Assembly (NCBI RefSeq): GCF_947654165.1
Contig: NZ_CANTKB010000016.1
Span: 29,816-93,815 of the forward strand
DNA: 64,000 nt
Source: an uncultured Blautia sp.
GTDB lineage: Bacteria; Bacillota; Clostridia; Lachnospirales; Lachnospiraceae
Direction of reading: 5' to 3'
Below the pieces are notes generated by a model. The model was not told the DNA's origin. It saw nothing but the letters and a program-made list of their open reading frames with translations, and searched no databases. Numbering within the stretch: position 1 is the stretch's first letter; each line of letters begins with the position of its first letter. Below, in pieces: positions 15,184 to 24,700 of the stretch. A program made the position numbers and the translations under genes.

Positions 15184-15555
15184 TCAATCGTTACCTTCTG
15201 GCTGTTCATTTATGGCTTGTCTGTAAAACTCAATTTTATCATCCAAATTCTGTAAATACTCATTCCATTTTTGCCGTTGTTCTAACACATACTTTCTATG
15301 TACTTCCAATATTTTCATCCGCTCCGGCATTGTACTTTTTCCACAGTACCGCAGTTCAGAATATTTCTGAATATCTCTGAGATGCATACCTGTCTCTTTT
15401 AGTCGTCGGATAAACTTTATCCATTCAATATCGTTCTCCTCATATTCACGCCTGCCACCACTGTCTCTTGCTACTTTGATTAATCCTTTTTTCTCATAAT
15501 ACCGTAACGTGCTTTCAGGCAGGTTCGTTTTTTCAGAAATCTCGCCAATTAACAT
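15184..15555 (-). CDS. MerR-family transcriptional regulator
   Basis: About 123 residues: an N-terminal winged HTH (LIGEISEKTNLPESTLRYYE, then RREYEENDIEWIKFIRRLKE) and a long C-terminal dimerisation helix (~75-120). The ATG was preferred over an upstream GTG because GAGGTGATTTTAAA lies at the right distance. Divergently transcribed from a carboxymuconolactone-decarboxylase-family gene, with a palindromic MerR-type promoter in between. This MerR/CMD pairing is common in Firmicutes; the signal is usually an electrophile or redox stress, which here is inference. Confidence 0.88.
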   Translation of the reverse strand: MLIGEISEKTNLPESTLRYYEKKGLIKVARDSGGRREYEENDIEWIKFIRRLKETGMHLRDIQKYSELRYCGKSTMPERMKILEVHRKYVLEQRQKWNEYLQNLDDKIEFYRQAINEQPEGND

Positions 15556-15579
15556 TTTTAAAATCACCTCAAATTGTTC

Positions 15580-15610
15580 TTGACTTAAACTATGGTTTAA
15601 GTCATATGCT
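15580..15610 (+). promoter_or_regulatory. MerR-type promoter with 19-bp spacer and palindromic operator
   Basis: TTGACT, a 19-base spacer, TATGCT. A perfect palindrome (GACTTAAAC, four bases, GTTTAAGTC) fills the spacer. Elongated spacers of 19-20 bp with a centred palindrome are diagnostic of promoters that MerR regulators activate by DNA untwisting. It drives the decarboxylase-family gene 31 bases downstream. Confidence 0.88.
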
Positions 15611-15641
15611 CAAATTATAAAACTTACAGGAGGTAAATGCA

Positions 15642-16022
15642 ATGAGCAACGCACGTTTTGAACTGGGGGCTGAGAAGCTTAAAGAAATTGACGGTATCGG
15701 AGGTGAAAATGTCATACAATCGTTACAAGATATTGCCCCGGATGTAGGAAAATACATCATAGAATTTGCTTTCGGAGATGTCTATACACGGCCTGAACTT
15801 AGTATGCAGGAACGTGAAATGATAACAATTACAAGTTTACTGACTACAGGAGGTTGTGAACCACAGTTAGAAGTACATATCAATGGCTCCCTTAATGTTG
15901 GACTTTCTCCCGAAAAAATCATCGAGACATTTATCCAGTGTATTCCTTACACCGGTTTTCCCAAAGTTTTAAATGCCATTTATACCGCAAAGAAAATATT
16001 TGCAGAAAGGCATATCTATTAG
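15642..16022 (+). CDS. Carboxymuconolactone decarboxylase family protein
   Basis: 126 residues and one of the very few plus-strand genes. The CMD core is GDVYTRPELSMQEREMITIT followed by TTGGCEPQLEVHINGSLNVG and EKIIETFIQCIPYTGFPKVL. One conserved Cys and a His six residues later are present, but not the CxxC pair of AhpD, so a peroxidase activity is not supported. ATG with AGGAGGTAAATGC upstream, under the MerR promoter. A terminator follows. The enzyme substrate is unknown. Confidence 0.9.
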   Translation: MSNARFELGAEKLKEIDGIGGENVIQSLQDIAPDVGKYIIEFAFGDVYTRPELSMQEREMITITSLLTTGGCEPQLEVHINGSLNVGLSPEKIIETFIQCIPYTGFPKVLNAIYTAKKIFAERHIY

Positions 16023-16432
16023 ACAAATTGTATTCTCAACAATACTTGAGGTAATGGCACATTACAGAAGTGCAAAATCCTGAAGCAAACCATATGTCTT
16101 ACGGCTAGCTTCAGGATTTTTGTGTGATTCATTTTGCTACTGTTTTCCATTTGGATGTAATTATCTATAAGTCCTGGAAAGGCACAAGCGCAGAGTACGG
16201 CAACAATAAAGAAGAACACCAAAACACCCATGAACCAGTCATGCTCCACAAGCTGATCTGTATACTGCGATAGTAAAATAAACGCAAACAGTGCAAAGCA
16301 TACCAGAGTCCAGAATAATGAAAAGCCACTCCACAGCGCCCGAGGATCACGCACCATAATTCCAATAAATGCAAACATCGCTATTAAGAATATTCCAAAA
16401 GAAATCCAGCACATCCTTTTATCCCCCACCAT
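16019..16432 (-). pseudogene. N-terminal membrane fragment resembling a YdcF/DUF218 family protein
   Basis: About 137 residues containing four hydrophobic segments (~8-28, 32-55, 66-90 and a short one). The first ~95 residues (ISFGIFLIAMFAFIGI, RDPRALWSGFSLFWTLVCFA) look like the membrane leader of Firmicute YdcF-type proteins, whose catalytic-like DUF218 domain should follow but is absent. After about residue 95 the frame runs through the terminator hairpin of the convergent gene, so the tail is probably not native. Most likely truncated by rearrangement. The family call is moderate. Confidence 0.45.
16074..16121 (+). terminator. Terminator after the CMD gene
   Basis: Stem AAAATCCTGAAGC / GCTTCAGGATTTTT around a 20-base loop with a T-run on the plus strand. 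The A-run on the other side could also serve minus-strand transcripts. Confidence 0.78.
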
Positions 16433-16493
16433 GCTTCTCGGAAATATCGCTGCCGGACAAGGTATTTTGCTGTCCGGCAGGATACTTCAAATT

Positions 16494-18815
16494 TTATAAC
16501 TCGTTGATTGTTGCAGTAATCGGCATGTTACAGATGCGTTTTGCCGGAGCGAAGGGTGCAAGAAGAGAAGTGAACACAAGCAGCACCAGTATTCCTCCAA
16601 TAGATGTTAAAGGGATTTGCCATGCCGTTCCCCAATAATTTGTAATCATCTGAGAATAGAGGAAATGATGCAGCGGTAACCCCAGACCACAACCTGCGAG
16701 GAGTCCAAGCGTTGTGTATGTGGCGGCTTCCATGATAATCATCTTCTTGATTTGTAAACTATCCATCCCCACTGCACGCATGGCTCCGTATTGCTTTGTT
16801 CTTGCAGACACGCTCATAGAAATACTGTTTACCGTATGAATAATAGTAATCAATGTGATCACGGCGAGGAATCCATAAACAAACAGGCAGAACATAAAAT
16901 AGGTATTTTGTGTGTCTTTGTTTTGTGCCAGTCGATCATAAAAGCGATAATGTCCATCTGCTAATGCGTGAAGCTCATTTACATTCTGCTCTGTTGCTTT
17001 TTTGGACAGCTGTACGTCAAGAACAGCATAGGCATCTTTGCCTGTAATCTCCTTGAACCTTTTCTCTGAGCAAATCACAGTTGGCTGATCCGATGTATCA
17101 AAGGGACTATCTTTCAAGACTCCAGCCACGTTAAGCTCTGTCTGCTCCAGCTGAATCGTATCGCCAACCTTCAAAGAGTTGCTTTTATCAAAAACCGTCA
17201 GTACACCGTTGCCTTCGGAGACAGCCGATATATCACCTGCAATCAAATCTTCTGCTGCCCACTGAAACTGCTGATTCTCATAAGAAATCAAATCAATTTG
17301 CCCCAATTCCCCTTCATATTCTGCAGGAAGGCTTTGATACATCCGCCCAAATACCCGCTTTACATACGGCCGGCTTTCCACCTCTTTGGCAAAACTTTGT
17401 TTAATTTCGCACAGATTATCAGGACTACTATAAAAGACATCTGGTGCCCATGGCTTTAAGGGATTGAGTGCCATATTCACCCATTGTATAAGAACGGAAA
17501 AGCTCAAAATCATAATGATGCTGAGTGCAAAGGAGCCAGTCATGAGAAGTAGATTTTTGGGAGAGGATACGGCATGATGAATCCCCAAGTCCATCTCAAT
17601 TTTCAAAAAGTTCCTCTTGATTGGCCGAGATGCGTTCCCATTTTCGGAAAGATTTCCGGTAACAGCCGCAACCGGAGAAACACCTGCCGCCCGCCTTGCT
17701 GGAGAGATGGAAGATAACAGCACGGTCAAAACACCAACGACAATTCCGCTGATGATACCGACACTACTAATCCCAAATAGCGGAATCTGTACAAACTCAG
17801 TGCCCGCACCAAACCGGAGCAGTGCACAAAGCATCCATGTACCCACAATCCCTACTATCACGCCAATCGGAACCGCTGTTTTGCACCAATAGAGCGCTTC
17901 CAACTTGACTATGTGCATAACTTGTGCCCGGCTTGCTCCAATACAACGAAGCATTCCAAAAAATTGTGTTCGCTCTGCGGTTCTGCTGTTCAGACTTCCC
18001 GCAATCATAAAGACTCCCGCAGCCAAAACCAGAACAAACAAGATTGTAGCTACAAGGTACATTCCCATGATGTAAGAATCACTGCTGAATCCAGTTAATC
18101 CCAGCAAAGCCGTGTTTTCGGATAATGTTTCATCGGTAAAGCCATAGGTTTTCCGCAGCTCTGCAATTACCTTACGAATATGGGTATTCTCGTCAAAGCG
18201 CACAAAACAAACGGGAGCAAGCTTACTTCCTTCTGCTTTTGCAAGACTTTGGAAGGAGTCCCAATTTAGAAAAGCCCCCACAATATCGGCATCTGTGGTA
18301 ATGGTAACATCTCCTCCAAAACCGGAAATCGTATAGTCAAAATCTCCAGCTGGTGTATGTACGGTAATCGCATCTCCAATCTTCAGAGAAAGCAGTTCTT
18401 TTGCACGATTCGAAAGTAAAATTTCATCCTCTTTTGTAGGATATCGGCCCTCCGTCAAATTGTCATAGATCTCCGTTAGAATCGCATTATCACCACCTAC
18501 GATGACGCAGCTTTTTCCATTGATCGTATAGTCTTCGGATAAATCAAAGTTCAGTCCGTCATAACGGGAGGACGCCATCACATCTGTTTGCTGTGCGATT
18601 TGCTCAATCTGCTGCTCAGATGGCTCCTTCAACATGATATGCCAGTTCCCATGTTCTTCGATCACTCGTGTCTTTTCCATGCGGATCGCCATATCTGCCA
18701 TACTGAAAATCATCGTAACCAACAGCACTGAAATGATGATGCACAGCATCGTCATCCGATTCTGTCTCTTCCGCACCTTTGCAGAAATCGGAATAAGACT
18801 AAGATAGCTTCTCAT
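16494..18815 (-). CDS. FtsX/MacB-type ABC transporter permease (773 aa)
   Basis: Membrane anchor at ~20-42, an extracellular MacB-like domain to ~245, a first FtsX block (~255-375, with SRTAERTQFFGMLRCIGASR), an anchor near 425, a second extracellular domain (~450-630) and a C-terminal FtsX block (~640-760, with RTKQYGAMRAVGMDSLQIKK). ATG with GGGAGGTGCCGTGA upstream, overlapping the ATPase stop as ATGA. Paired with the ATPase and an OmpR-type two-component system upstream, as in antimicrobial-peptide resistance or cell-envelope-stress modules. Although similar in plan to the 850-residue permease, the two are not close in sequence. Substrate unknown. Confidence 0.88.
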   Translation of the reverse strand: MRSYLSLIPISAKVRKRQNRMTMLCIIISVLLVTMIFSMADMAIRMEKTRVIEEHGNWHIMLKEPSEQQIEQIAQQTDVMASSRYDGLNFDLSEDYTINGKSCVIVGGDNAILTEIYDNLTEGRYPTKEDEILLSNRAKELLSLKIGDAITVHTPAGDFDYTISGFGGDVTITTDADIVGAFLNWDSFQSLAKAEGSKLAPVCFVRFDENTHIRKVIAELRKTYGFTDETLSENTALLGLTGFSSDSYIMGMYLVATILFVLVLAAGVFMIAGSLNSRTAERTQFFGMLRCIGASRAQVMHIVKLEALYWCKTAVPIGVIVGIVGTWMLCALLRFGAGTEFVQIPLFGISSVGIISGIVVGVLTVLLSSISPARRAAGVSPVAAVTGNLSENGNASRPIKRNFLKIEMDLGIHHAVSSPKNLLLMTGSFALSIIMILSFSVLIQWVNMALNPLKPWAPDVFYSSPDNLCEIKQSFAKEVESRPYVKRVFGRMYQSLPAEYEGELGQIDLISYENQQFQWAAEDLIAGDISAVSEGNGVLTVFDKSNSLKVGDTIQLEQTELNVAGVLKDSPFDTSDQPTVICSEKRFKEITGKDAYAVLDVQLSKKATEQNVNELHALADGHYRFYDRLAQNKDTQNTYFMFCLFVYGFLAVITLITIIHTVNSISMSVSARTKQYGAMRAVGMDSLQIKKMIIMEAATYTTLGLLAGCGLGLPLHHFLYSQMITNYWGTAWQIPLTSIGGILVLLVFTSLLAPFAPAKRICNMPITATINEL

Positions 18816-19495
18816 TCACGGCACCTCCCGAAATCGGTCAGTACACCATCCGATACCTGCAATACCCGATCAGCCGTTTGTGCGATACTGCGGTTGTGGG
18901 TAATCATAATAATGGTCTGCTCGTATTTTTGGGATGCCTCTTTCAGCAGGGCAATTACCTCGCTGCTGTTCTGGCTGTCCAGATTGCCTGTCGGCTCGTC
19001 AGCTAATATCAGGGCTGGCCGGGTAATGAGCGCACGGCCAATCGCCACTCTCTGCTGCTGGCCACCGGAAAGCTGGTTGGGCAGATGGTTCCGGCGCTCT
19101 TTCAGGTTCAACACCGTCAGCAGCTCTTCCAGATACTTCTTATCCGGCTTCTGGTAATCCAACAGCATCGGGAAGATGATATTCTGCTCCACGGTCAGCT
19201 CCGGGATCAGGTTGAACGCCTGAAAGATAAAGCCGATGTTCCTGCGCCGGAACACGGTCAGCTTTCGGTCGTTCATAGAAAAAATGTCCTTGCCGTCAAT
19301 CAGTACCTTACCCGAAGTCGGCGTGTCCAAAGCACCGATCATATTCAGTAGCGTACTTTTACCGGATCCGGATTCCCCGACGATTGCTACATACTCGCCC
19401 TTGGGGACAGAAAAGCTGACATCCTTCAACGCCTTTACAGCGGTTTCTCCGCTGCCATAGGTCTTACTAATTCTTTTGACCTCTAATAAGTTCAT
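18812..19495 (-). CDS. ABC transporter ATPase partner of FtsX permease
   Basis: 227 residues. Walker A GESGSGKST (~39-47), Q-loop FIFQAFNLIP, signature [15 protein letters not shown], Walker [15 protein letters not shown] and H-loop IIMITHNRSI. ATG with AAAGAGGTGTTTGCACT ahead. It is translationally coupled to the permease and lies about 110 bases after the histidine kinase gene; that gap holds direct repeats and a hairpin that may be the regulator's target and a leader structure. Confidence 0.93.
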   Translation of the reverse strand: MNLLEVKRISKTYGSGETAVKALKDVSFSVPKGEYVAIVGESGSGKSTLLNMIGALDTPTSGKVLIDGKDIFSMNDRKLTVFRRRNIGFIFQAFNLIPELTVEQNIIFPMLLDYQKPDKKYLEELLTVLNLKERRNHLPNQLSGGQQQRVAIGRALITRPALILADEPTGNLDSQNSSEVIALLKEASQKYEQTIIMITHNRSIAQTADRVLQVSDGVLTDFGRCRE

Positions 19496-19529
19496 AGTGC
19501 AAACACCTCTTTCTGAATGATTCTGCTAT

Positions 19530-19561
19530 ATAGGCAGGCTGTCTTTGTTTGTCCTGCCTAT
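19530..19561 (-). repeat. Inverted repeat in the leader of the third ABC operon
   Basis: ATAGGCAGG and its exact complement CCTGCCTAT, separated by 14 bases, lie between the kinase and ATPase genes. There is no T-run, so it may be a regulatory or stabilising hairpin rather than a terminator. Confidence 0.5.
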
Positions 19562-19595
19562 GTTTGAAAGAATAGCACCTGAATATTACTGTAAC

Positions 19596-19613
19596 CCTAC
19601 AACCAGCCTACAA
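19596..19613 (-). promoter_or_regulatory. Direct repeat TTGTAGG at 11-bp period, putative OmpR-type operator
   Basis: On the minus strand TTGTAGG occurs twice with an 11-base period and overlaps the stop codon of the kinase gene. One-turn direct repeats are typical of OmpR/PhoB-family regulators, and such a regulator is encoded just upstream. A -10-like TATTCT lies 21 bases further on, but no good -35 was seen. Confidence 0.45.
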
Positions 19614-20645
19614 TTTTGTAGGAATCAGAAAATTCATTGTGAAAGTTGTCCCTATGCCTAATTCGCTGTCAACCTCAATGGTGCCGTTATGTGCTTCAAC
19701 GATTGCTTTTGCCAGAGGTAAACCCAGTCCAATCCCTTGCTTGTCCTTGGAAAAACGGCTACGATAAAACCGCTTGAAAATATGGTGCAAATCCTCCGGG
19801 TGAATACCACAGCCGTTATCTTTTACAGCGATTTGAACAGTGCTGGACAAGGCTTTCCATTCAATGCGAACCGTGTCTCCTTTTTCCGTATGGTCGAGAG
19901 CATTTTTTACAATATTATCTATGGCTTCGATCAGCCAGTCACGGTCACAAAGAAGTAAAACATTATCTGAGCCAGACAGGATGATTTTTTTCTGTTCCTG
20001 TCTGGCTCTATATGCGAAATGCAGTTCGATGTCCCGCATCATATCGGCTACATTCTCTTTTGTTTTTTCAATCACGATAGAACCGGCATCCAGCTTTGTG
20101 ATTTTCAGCAGATTTTGTACCAGCGTTTCAATACGGTCAAGTTCCTGCTCCGATAATGTGGCAAATTCTTTCACAGTAGATGATGCTTCTGCTTCGTCTT
20201 GCAGTAGACCATTATAAATATTCAGCGCCGCCAGCGGTGTTTTCAGTTGGTGGGAAATATCGGAGATTGTATTTTTCAAAAATTCCTTTTCCCGTAATTC
20301 ATTATCTGCATGAGCATTTAACACCGCCGCCAGTGAATTCACAGAATGAAACAGCCGATATAGCTCTCCCTCGTTATCACATTCAATACGGGCATTTACA
20401 TCGCCAACAAGATAAGCATTGATTTGTGCTACCGCCTGTTCCATGACTCTGTTTTGCCTGCTGAAATAGTTGAAGCAGACCACCCACATAGCACCTGCTG
20501 CCAGTAAAGAAAGCAACAGTAGGCACAGGGAAAACTTTTGAAAAAGCAACCACACCAAGCCCTCGGCCAACAGGAGAAACACAGTCCAAATAACAGATAT
20601 AGCAAGAAAGAAGTTTTTTATATCTTTATTCGCAAATATTTTCAT
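19608..20645 (-). CDS. Sensor histidine kinase of ABC-transporter module
   Basis: About 345 residues: two membrane helices (~13-32 and ~36-58) with almost no extracellular loop, a HAMP-like segment, phosphoacceptor SDISHQLKTPLAAL (~135), N-box DNIVKNALDHT, G1 VKDNGCGIHPEDL, F-box HIFKRFYRS and G2 GIGLGLPLAKAIV. The ATG was preferred over an upstream GTG because GAGGTGAGG precedes it. Intramembrane-sensing kinases with a minimal loop often receive their signal through the partner ABC permease, which here is encoded next. That mechanism is inference. Confidence 0.9.
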   Translation of the reverse strand: MKIFANKDIKNFFLAISVIWTVFLLLAEGLVWLLFQKFSLCLLLLSLLAAGAMWVVCFNYFSRQNRVMEQAVAQINAYLVGDVNARIECDNEGELYRLFHSVNSLAAVLNAHADNELREKEFLKNTISDISHQLKTPLAALNIYNGLLQDEAEASSTVKEFATLSEQELDRIETLVQNLLKITKLDAGSIVIEKTKENVADMMRDIELHFAYRARQEQKKIILSGSDNVLLLCDRDWLIEAIDNIVKNALDHTEKGDTVRIEWKALSSTVQIAVKDNGCGIHPEDLHHIFKRFYRSRFSKDKQGIGLGLPLAKAIVEAHNGTIEVDSELGIGTTFTMNFLIPTKL

Positions 20646-20658
20646 AGGCCACCTCACC

Positions 20659-21345
20659 TCAATCTATGACATTCCATTTATAGCCCATGCGCCGAACAGT
20701 TAGGAGCATTTGCGGCTCACTTGGGTTGTCCTCAATTTTCATCCTAAGACGCCGCATATATACAGTGAGTGTGCTGCTGTCAATATAATTGCCCTCGCAA
20801 TCCCACAGCTTATCTAATATTTGCTCTTTGGTAAGCACCATATTAGGATTTTTCATAAACAGACACAGAAGTTTATATTCTGCGGCGGTCAAATCCAACA
20901 GTTCGCCATTTTTGAACGCTTGTCCTTGCAATAAAAGAACTTTAATTCCATTTGATTGTAGTTCTGTACCCACCGAACCAAAGTCTTTTGTTCGTCTTAG
21001 CAGGGCATTGATTCTTGAAACCAGAACCCCCAGCTTAAAAGGCTTTGTGATGTAATCATCACCACCAATATCCAGCCCCATAATGATATTCATTTCCTCG
21101 TCAGAAGCAGTCAAAAAGATAATAGGCACCTTGGAAACCTGCCGTACCTTTTTGCAAAACTCAAAACCTGTACCATCAGGCAAAGATACATCCAAAACCA
21201 GCAAATCATACTTGCCGTCAGCCCATAACGTATTTGCTTCAACAATTGTTTGGGCAACATCTAACTCATATCCCTGCTTCTGAAATGCAAAGGTTAACCC
21301 ATTAACCAAACTCAAATCATCTTCAAGAAGTAAGATTTTACTCAT
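20659..21345 (-). CDS. OmpR-family response regulator of ABC-transporter module
   Basis: 228 residues: receiver with EDD8-10, phosphoacceptor D52 (DLLVLDVSLPDG) and K in YITKPFKLG (~101); winged-helix domain ~125-228 with LTAAEYKLLCLFMKN, LTKEQILDKLWD, STLTVYMRRLRMKIE and VRRMGYKWNV. GGAAGGAACTAAAGC precedes the ATG. First gene of the RR-HK-ATPase-permease cluster, 13 bases from the kinase gene. Confidence 0.92.
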   Translation of the reverse strand: MSKILLLEDDLSLVNGLTFAFQKQGYELDVAQTIVEANTLWADGKYDLLVLDVSLPDGTGFEFCKKVRQVSKVPIIFLTASDEEMNIIMGLDIGGDDYITKPFKLGVLVSRINALLRRTKDFGSVGTELQSNGIKVLLLQGQAFKNGELLDLTAAEYKLLCLFMKNPNMVLTKEQILDKLWDCEGNYIDSSTLTVYMRRLRMKIEDNPSEPQMLLTVRRMGYKWNVID

Positions 21346-21348
21346 GCT

Positions 21349-21525
21349 TTAGTTCCTTCCTTTCTTTTTTCTGACATCAATCAGCTTCTTTGCGTTCTTT
21401 GGCACAAACTGAATAACGGCTATTTTCACAGCACCGGAGATACGCCCGCCAACGCAATAATAATGCACCCTACAAAGTAACGCACCCCATTTCTCGGCAA
21501 CCTCTTTCAATGTTATATAATTCAT
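21349..21525 (-). CDS. Degenerate excisionase/MerR-like HTH small protein
   Basis: 58 residues beginning NYITLKEVAEKWG, followed by CRVHYYCVGGRISGAVKIA and FVPKNAKKLIDVR. The layout is that of the short HTH DNA-binding proteins found in conjugative elements (usual form: EKWGISxRRVQxLCxxGRIxGA, then IPKDAxKPxDxR). The second HTH helix and several usually conserved positions are altered, so it may be a decaying copy. No integrase gene is next to it. Alternative: a functional divergent regulator. Confidence 0.5.
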   Translation of the reverse strand: MNYITLKEVAEKWGALLCRVHYYCVGGRISGAVKIAVIQFVPKNAKKLIDVRKKKGRN

Positions 21526-21682
21526 AATTGTGCCTAGCATCAATATAAGTATATTGCGACCATTCGCAGTACGCAACTTACAATATTGTAATATTTTAAA
21601 AACCTAATCCTTACCGTTTTAAGGAAATATGTGAAATTGTGCAAAAAATAATACTATCTCAATAGAATTCACTTTGAAGGGG

Positions 21683-21713
21683 GCAGGAATGATTTATCAT
21701 AAAACATTCCTGC
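21683..21713. repeat. Perfect 9-bp inverted repeat downstream of the polyvalent protein gene
   Basis: GCAGGAATG and CATTCCTGC separated by 13 bases, about 80 bases after the stop of the long minus-strand gene. No T-run follows on the minus strand. It is the only structure seen in the ~270 bases between the HTH gene and the polyvalent gene. Confidence 0.4.
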
Positions 21714-21794
21714 TCGCTCTAACTTTTACACCACTTTACTTTATCTACTATAATACAAAAAAGCAAATCTTTTGAACGAGCTACATTTCAGTGT

Positions 21795-24700
21795 TTACGC
21801 AAGCTCAACCCCTTTCTCTTTGCTATCTTTTCCCTGCTGTCTGGCAATGATCTCCTTATTGATTTTCAATCGCTCATGGATAGACTTTCTCACCGTTTCC
21901 ACAGTTTTTGACTTTTCGTTCCCCACAGATGCTATTATCTTCCCGGCTTTCACTTCTGATTTTGACATCATAGTCGGTTCTATCGATCTCTCAGGTGCTT
22001 TTTCTTCCAAACTGCAGAAACTCTGCAAATACGGCAGCACATGCTCCTGCATATCCGTAAGATCCGCCATATATGCCTGAAAGAATTCTTCTCCCTTACC
22101 CTTCTGGTAATTCAGCCAGCTTTCATCATGCAGCTTCATTTCATTCTGATTCTTCAACTGGCTCACAATACCGCCGTTTCCATCTCCGATATTGATTTTT
22201 CCCTTTAATTCCTGCATCTGGTCATGATCTGGGTAGTAAATTGTAAAGTACATCTGTACAGTTTTCTCCGGCATTCCAGTCTTTGGATCTGCTTGTGAAG
22301 CCAGTTCTTCATCCATTTTGGCGGTTATTTCATTCAGGCTTCCCAGATTCTGATAACCGGAAATGTCCATTTCCTTATCCTCACAAAAATCGATGCGGAC
22401 AACCGGTACTGCTGTCTCCGGTATCTCAGGCTGATAGGCTTTCAATTTCTCCAGAAGTTCTTCTGCCCGTGGAGATTCTTCGCATTCCTCATCTATAATA
22501 TCTTTCAAAAACGGAATGTACCTATGGGCATATCCGCATCTTAATTCCAGTGCAACAGTTTCCACCATATCTTCCTCCGGGCTAAAATTATCATGATAAT
22601 CATAATGATCAAAGTCTTCCGCTAATTGATCCAGTGCTGCAGCAAGTTCATCCGCAGTCATTTTGTCCGGATAATAATGGACAATTAATTCCTTTGGAGG
22701 ATAATACCGAAAATCTGGGAACGCTTCTACAATCTTTTCCAGTGCTTCATGTACCATTGGAATGGCTGCCAGGAATGCCACCTCATCCAGGCTGTCTCCC
22801 CGGATCGCTTTCCGACTGACCAGAGATACCTCCGCCTCATCATAAAAAGTATCATTCGGGTCACGGTAAATAATGCCCATGCCGTTTCCATAGTAGCTTA
22901 ACGATGGGTCATCAATTATTTCCCGGTATTTTGCAAGGATCTCATCCAGATTGGTACTCTTATAAATGTTGCCAAGGCTATGGTATTCATCACATTCTGC
23001 AGCATAGTATTCCAGATACGGCTCTTTCTTCGGTGGCATATTGTTCAGGACATTATCGATCATGTTGTAGTTTGCTTCCTCCAGTTCTTCCACTTTCGCC
23101 AATGGCTTGTACTCCCCTCTGGCTTTCATCTGCTCCATTTTTTCATCCAGATACCGATCTGATTTTTCAAGAAATTCTTCCAATGCGCCCGTTTTGTCCG
23201 GTCTGATCGGGTTCATATCCACTTTCATATTTCCGACCTTATACCCAGCTTCATTCAATACAGAAAATAAATCATCCTCTCGTACAGTTCCCTCATAAGC
23301 AATTACCACATCCACATCAGAATCCTCATTATATAGCCCATCCCTTGTACGGCTTCCGTACACACGCACAGCCTGTATCCTGGCATCCAGATCATTTTCA
23401 ATAATCTCTGCCTGTGCAATCGCCCATACTGTCTCCTCGATTTCTGACCGGCTCATTCCATTTAATCCGGCTTCCGCTTCCGTATGATCCGAAATAACCG
23501 GTACCCGATTTCTCTGGCTTCTTGCTTCCAGAAGGATCTCTGCCTCTACTTCTTCTGCTTTTTCCAGCAGTTCATCATAATCTACCGGTATCCGTTCTAA
23601 CTGATCCAGACCTTCATCCTCTAAAATATCCTGAACAGCCTCTCTCATAGAAATATCCGGATTGTCCAAGATCCCTCCGTCCATGAGTTTATACTCCTTA
23701 TCGTAAAAGGAATAATCATATCCTTCCGTTGCCACCTGAATAGCAAAATATTGATCCCCGATTCGGTAAGCCACTTCCTCTTGGTTCAATTCCGGCTCTA
23801 ATTGCAGAAAATCCGGCAATTCACGGAAACTGATACTGTCTACAAAATAAGCTTTTACATTCCCATTCTCATTGAGGACTACAATATCACTGACCGATAA
23901 GGAATGCCCGGTATAATCTGCCGGATGGGCAATATTGAACTTTTCATACAGAGAATCCAGTGTATCGCCATATCGCATTTCATCGGAATAGATTAGCTCG
24001 TAGTCCTCTTTTTTCACCTGATACCCATGCCTTTCAATAAAATTTATATCCATAAATTCATATTCTCTGCCGGGACTGCCGTCTATGATCTGGTATATTC
24101 CATATCTGTTTTCTGTCCCCAGAAGAAGTTTCGCCTCTTTCAGTGACTTTATCTGTGGATACTCCTGCATCCGTTTTTCCAACGTCCTGATCCGTTCCAC
24201 ATCCACTCTCTCCATCTGGTAATGCTCCGGTCCTCTCTCAATCTCCATCCGTTCACGCACCGCAATCGGTCTTGGATAAGTAGTAATCAGAAATACTGTC
24301 TCCTCCGCATCGAACATCCTTAATGCTTCATCTTTATCAAGATCTGTCATTGGAGGCTGATACAATCCAGCTTCCTCAAAATCTATTTCGTCCTCCTGTT
24401 CCTGCATACGATGCCACGCCTCTTTTTCAATTCCATAGAGACCTTCATGTTCCAGTATCATCTCTCTGCTGGCATAGTCCCCATGGTAACCATCTGACTG
24501 CAGGCAGAACACCTTTTCCCCGACACGATGAAGCTCCAATGCCATCTCCTGACGAAGCGGAAACATGTCATCTGCGGTATAGCCATATCCTTTTAGCTCT
24601 GCCATTCCTACGGAACGGTCTGGGAATCCGTCAATTTCCTCTCTGGCATCCCCCAGGATTTCATCCACCTTCTCTTCATCCGAGGAACGGACAGCGTCTG

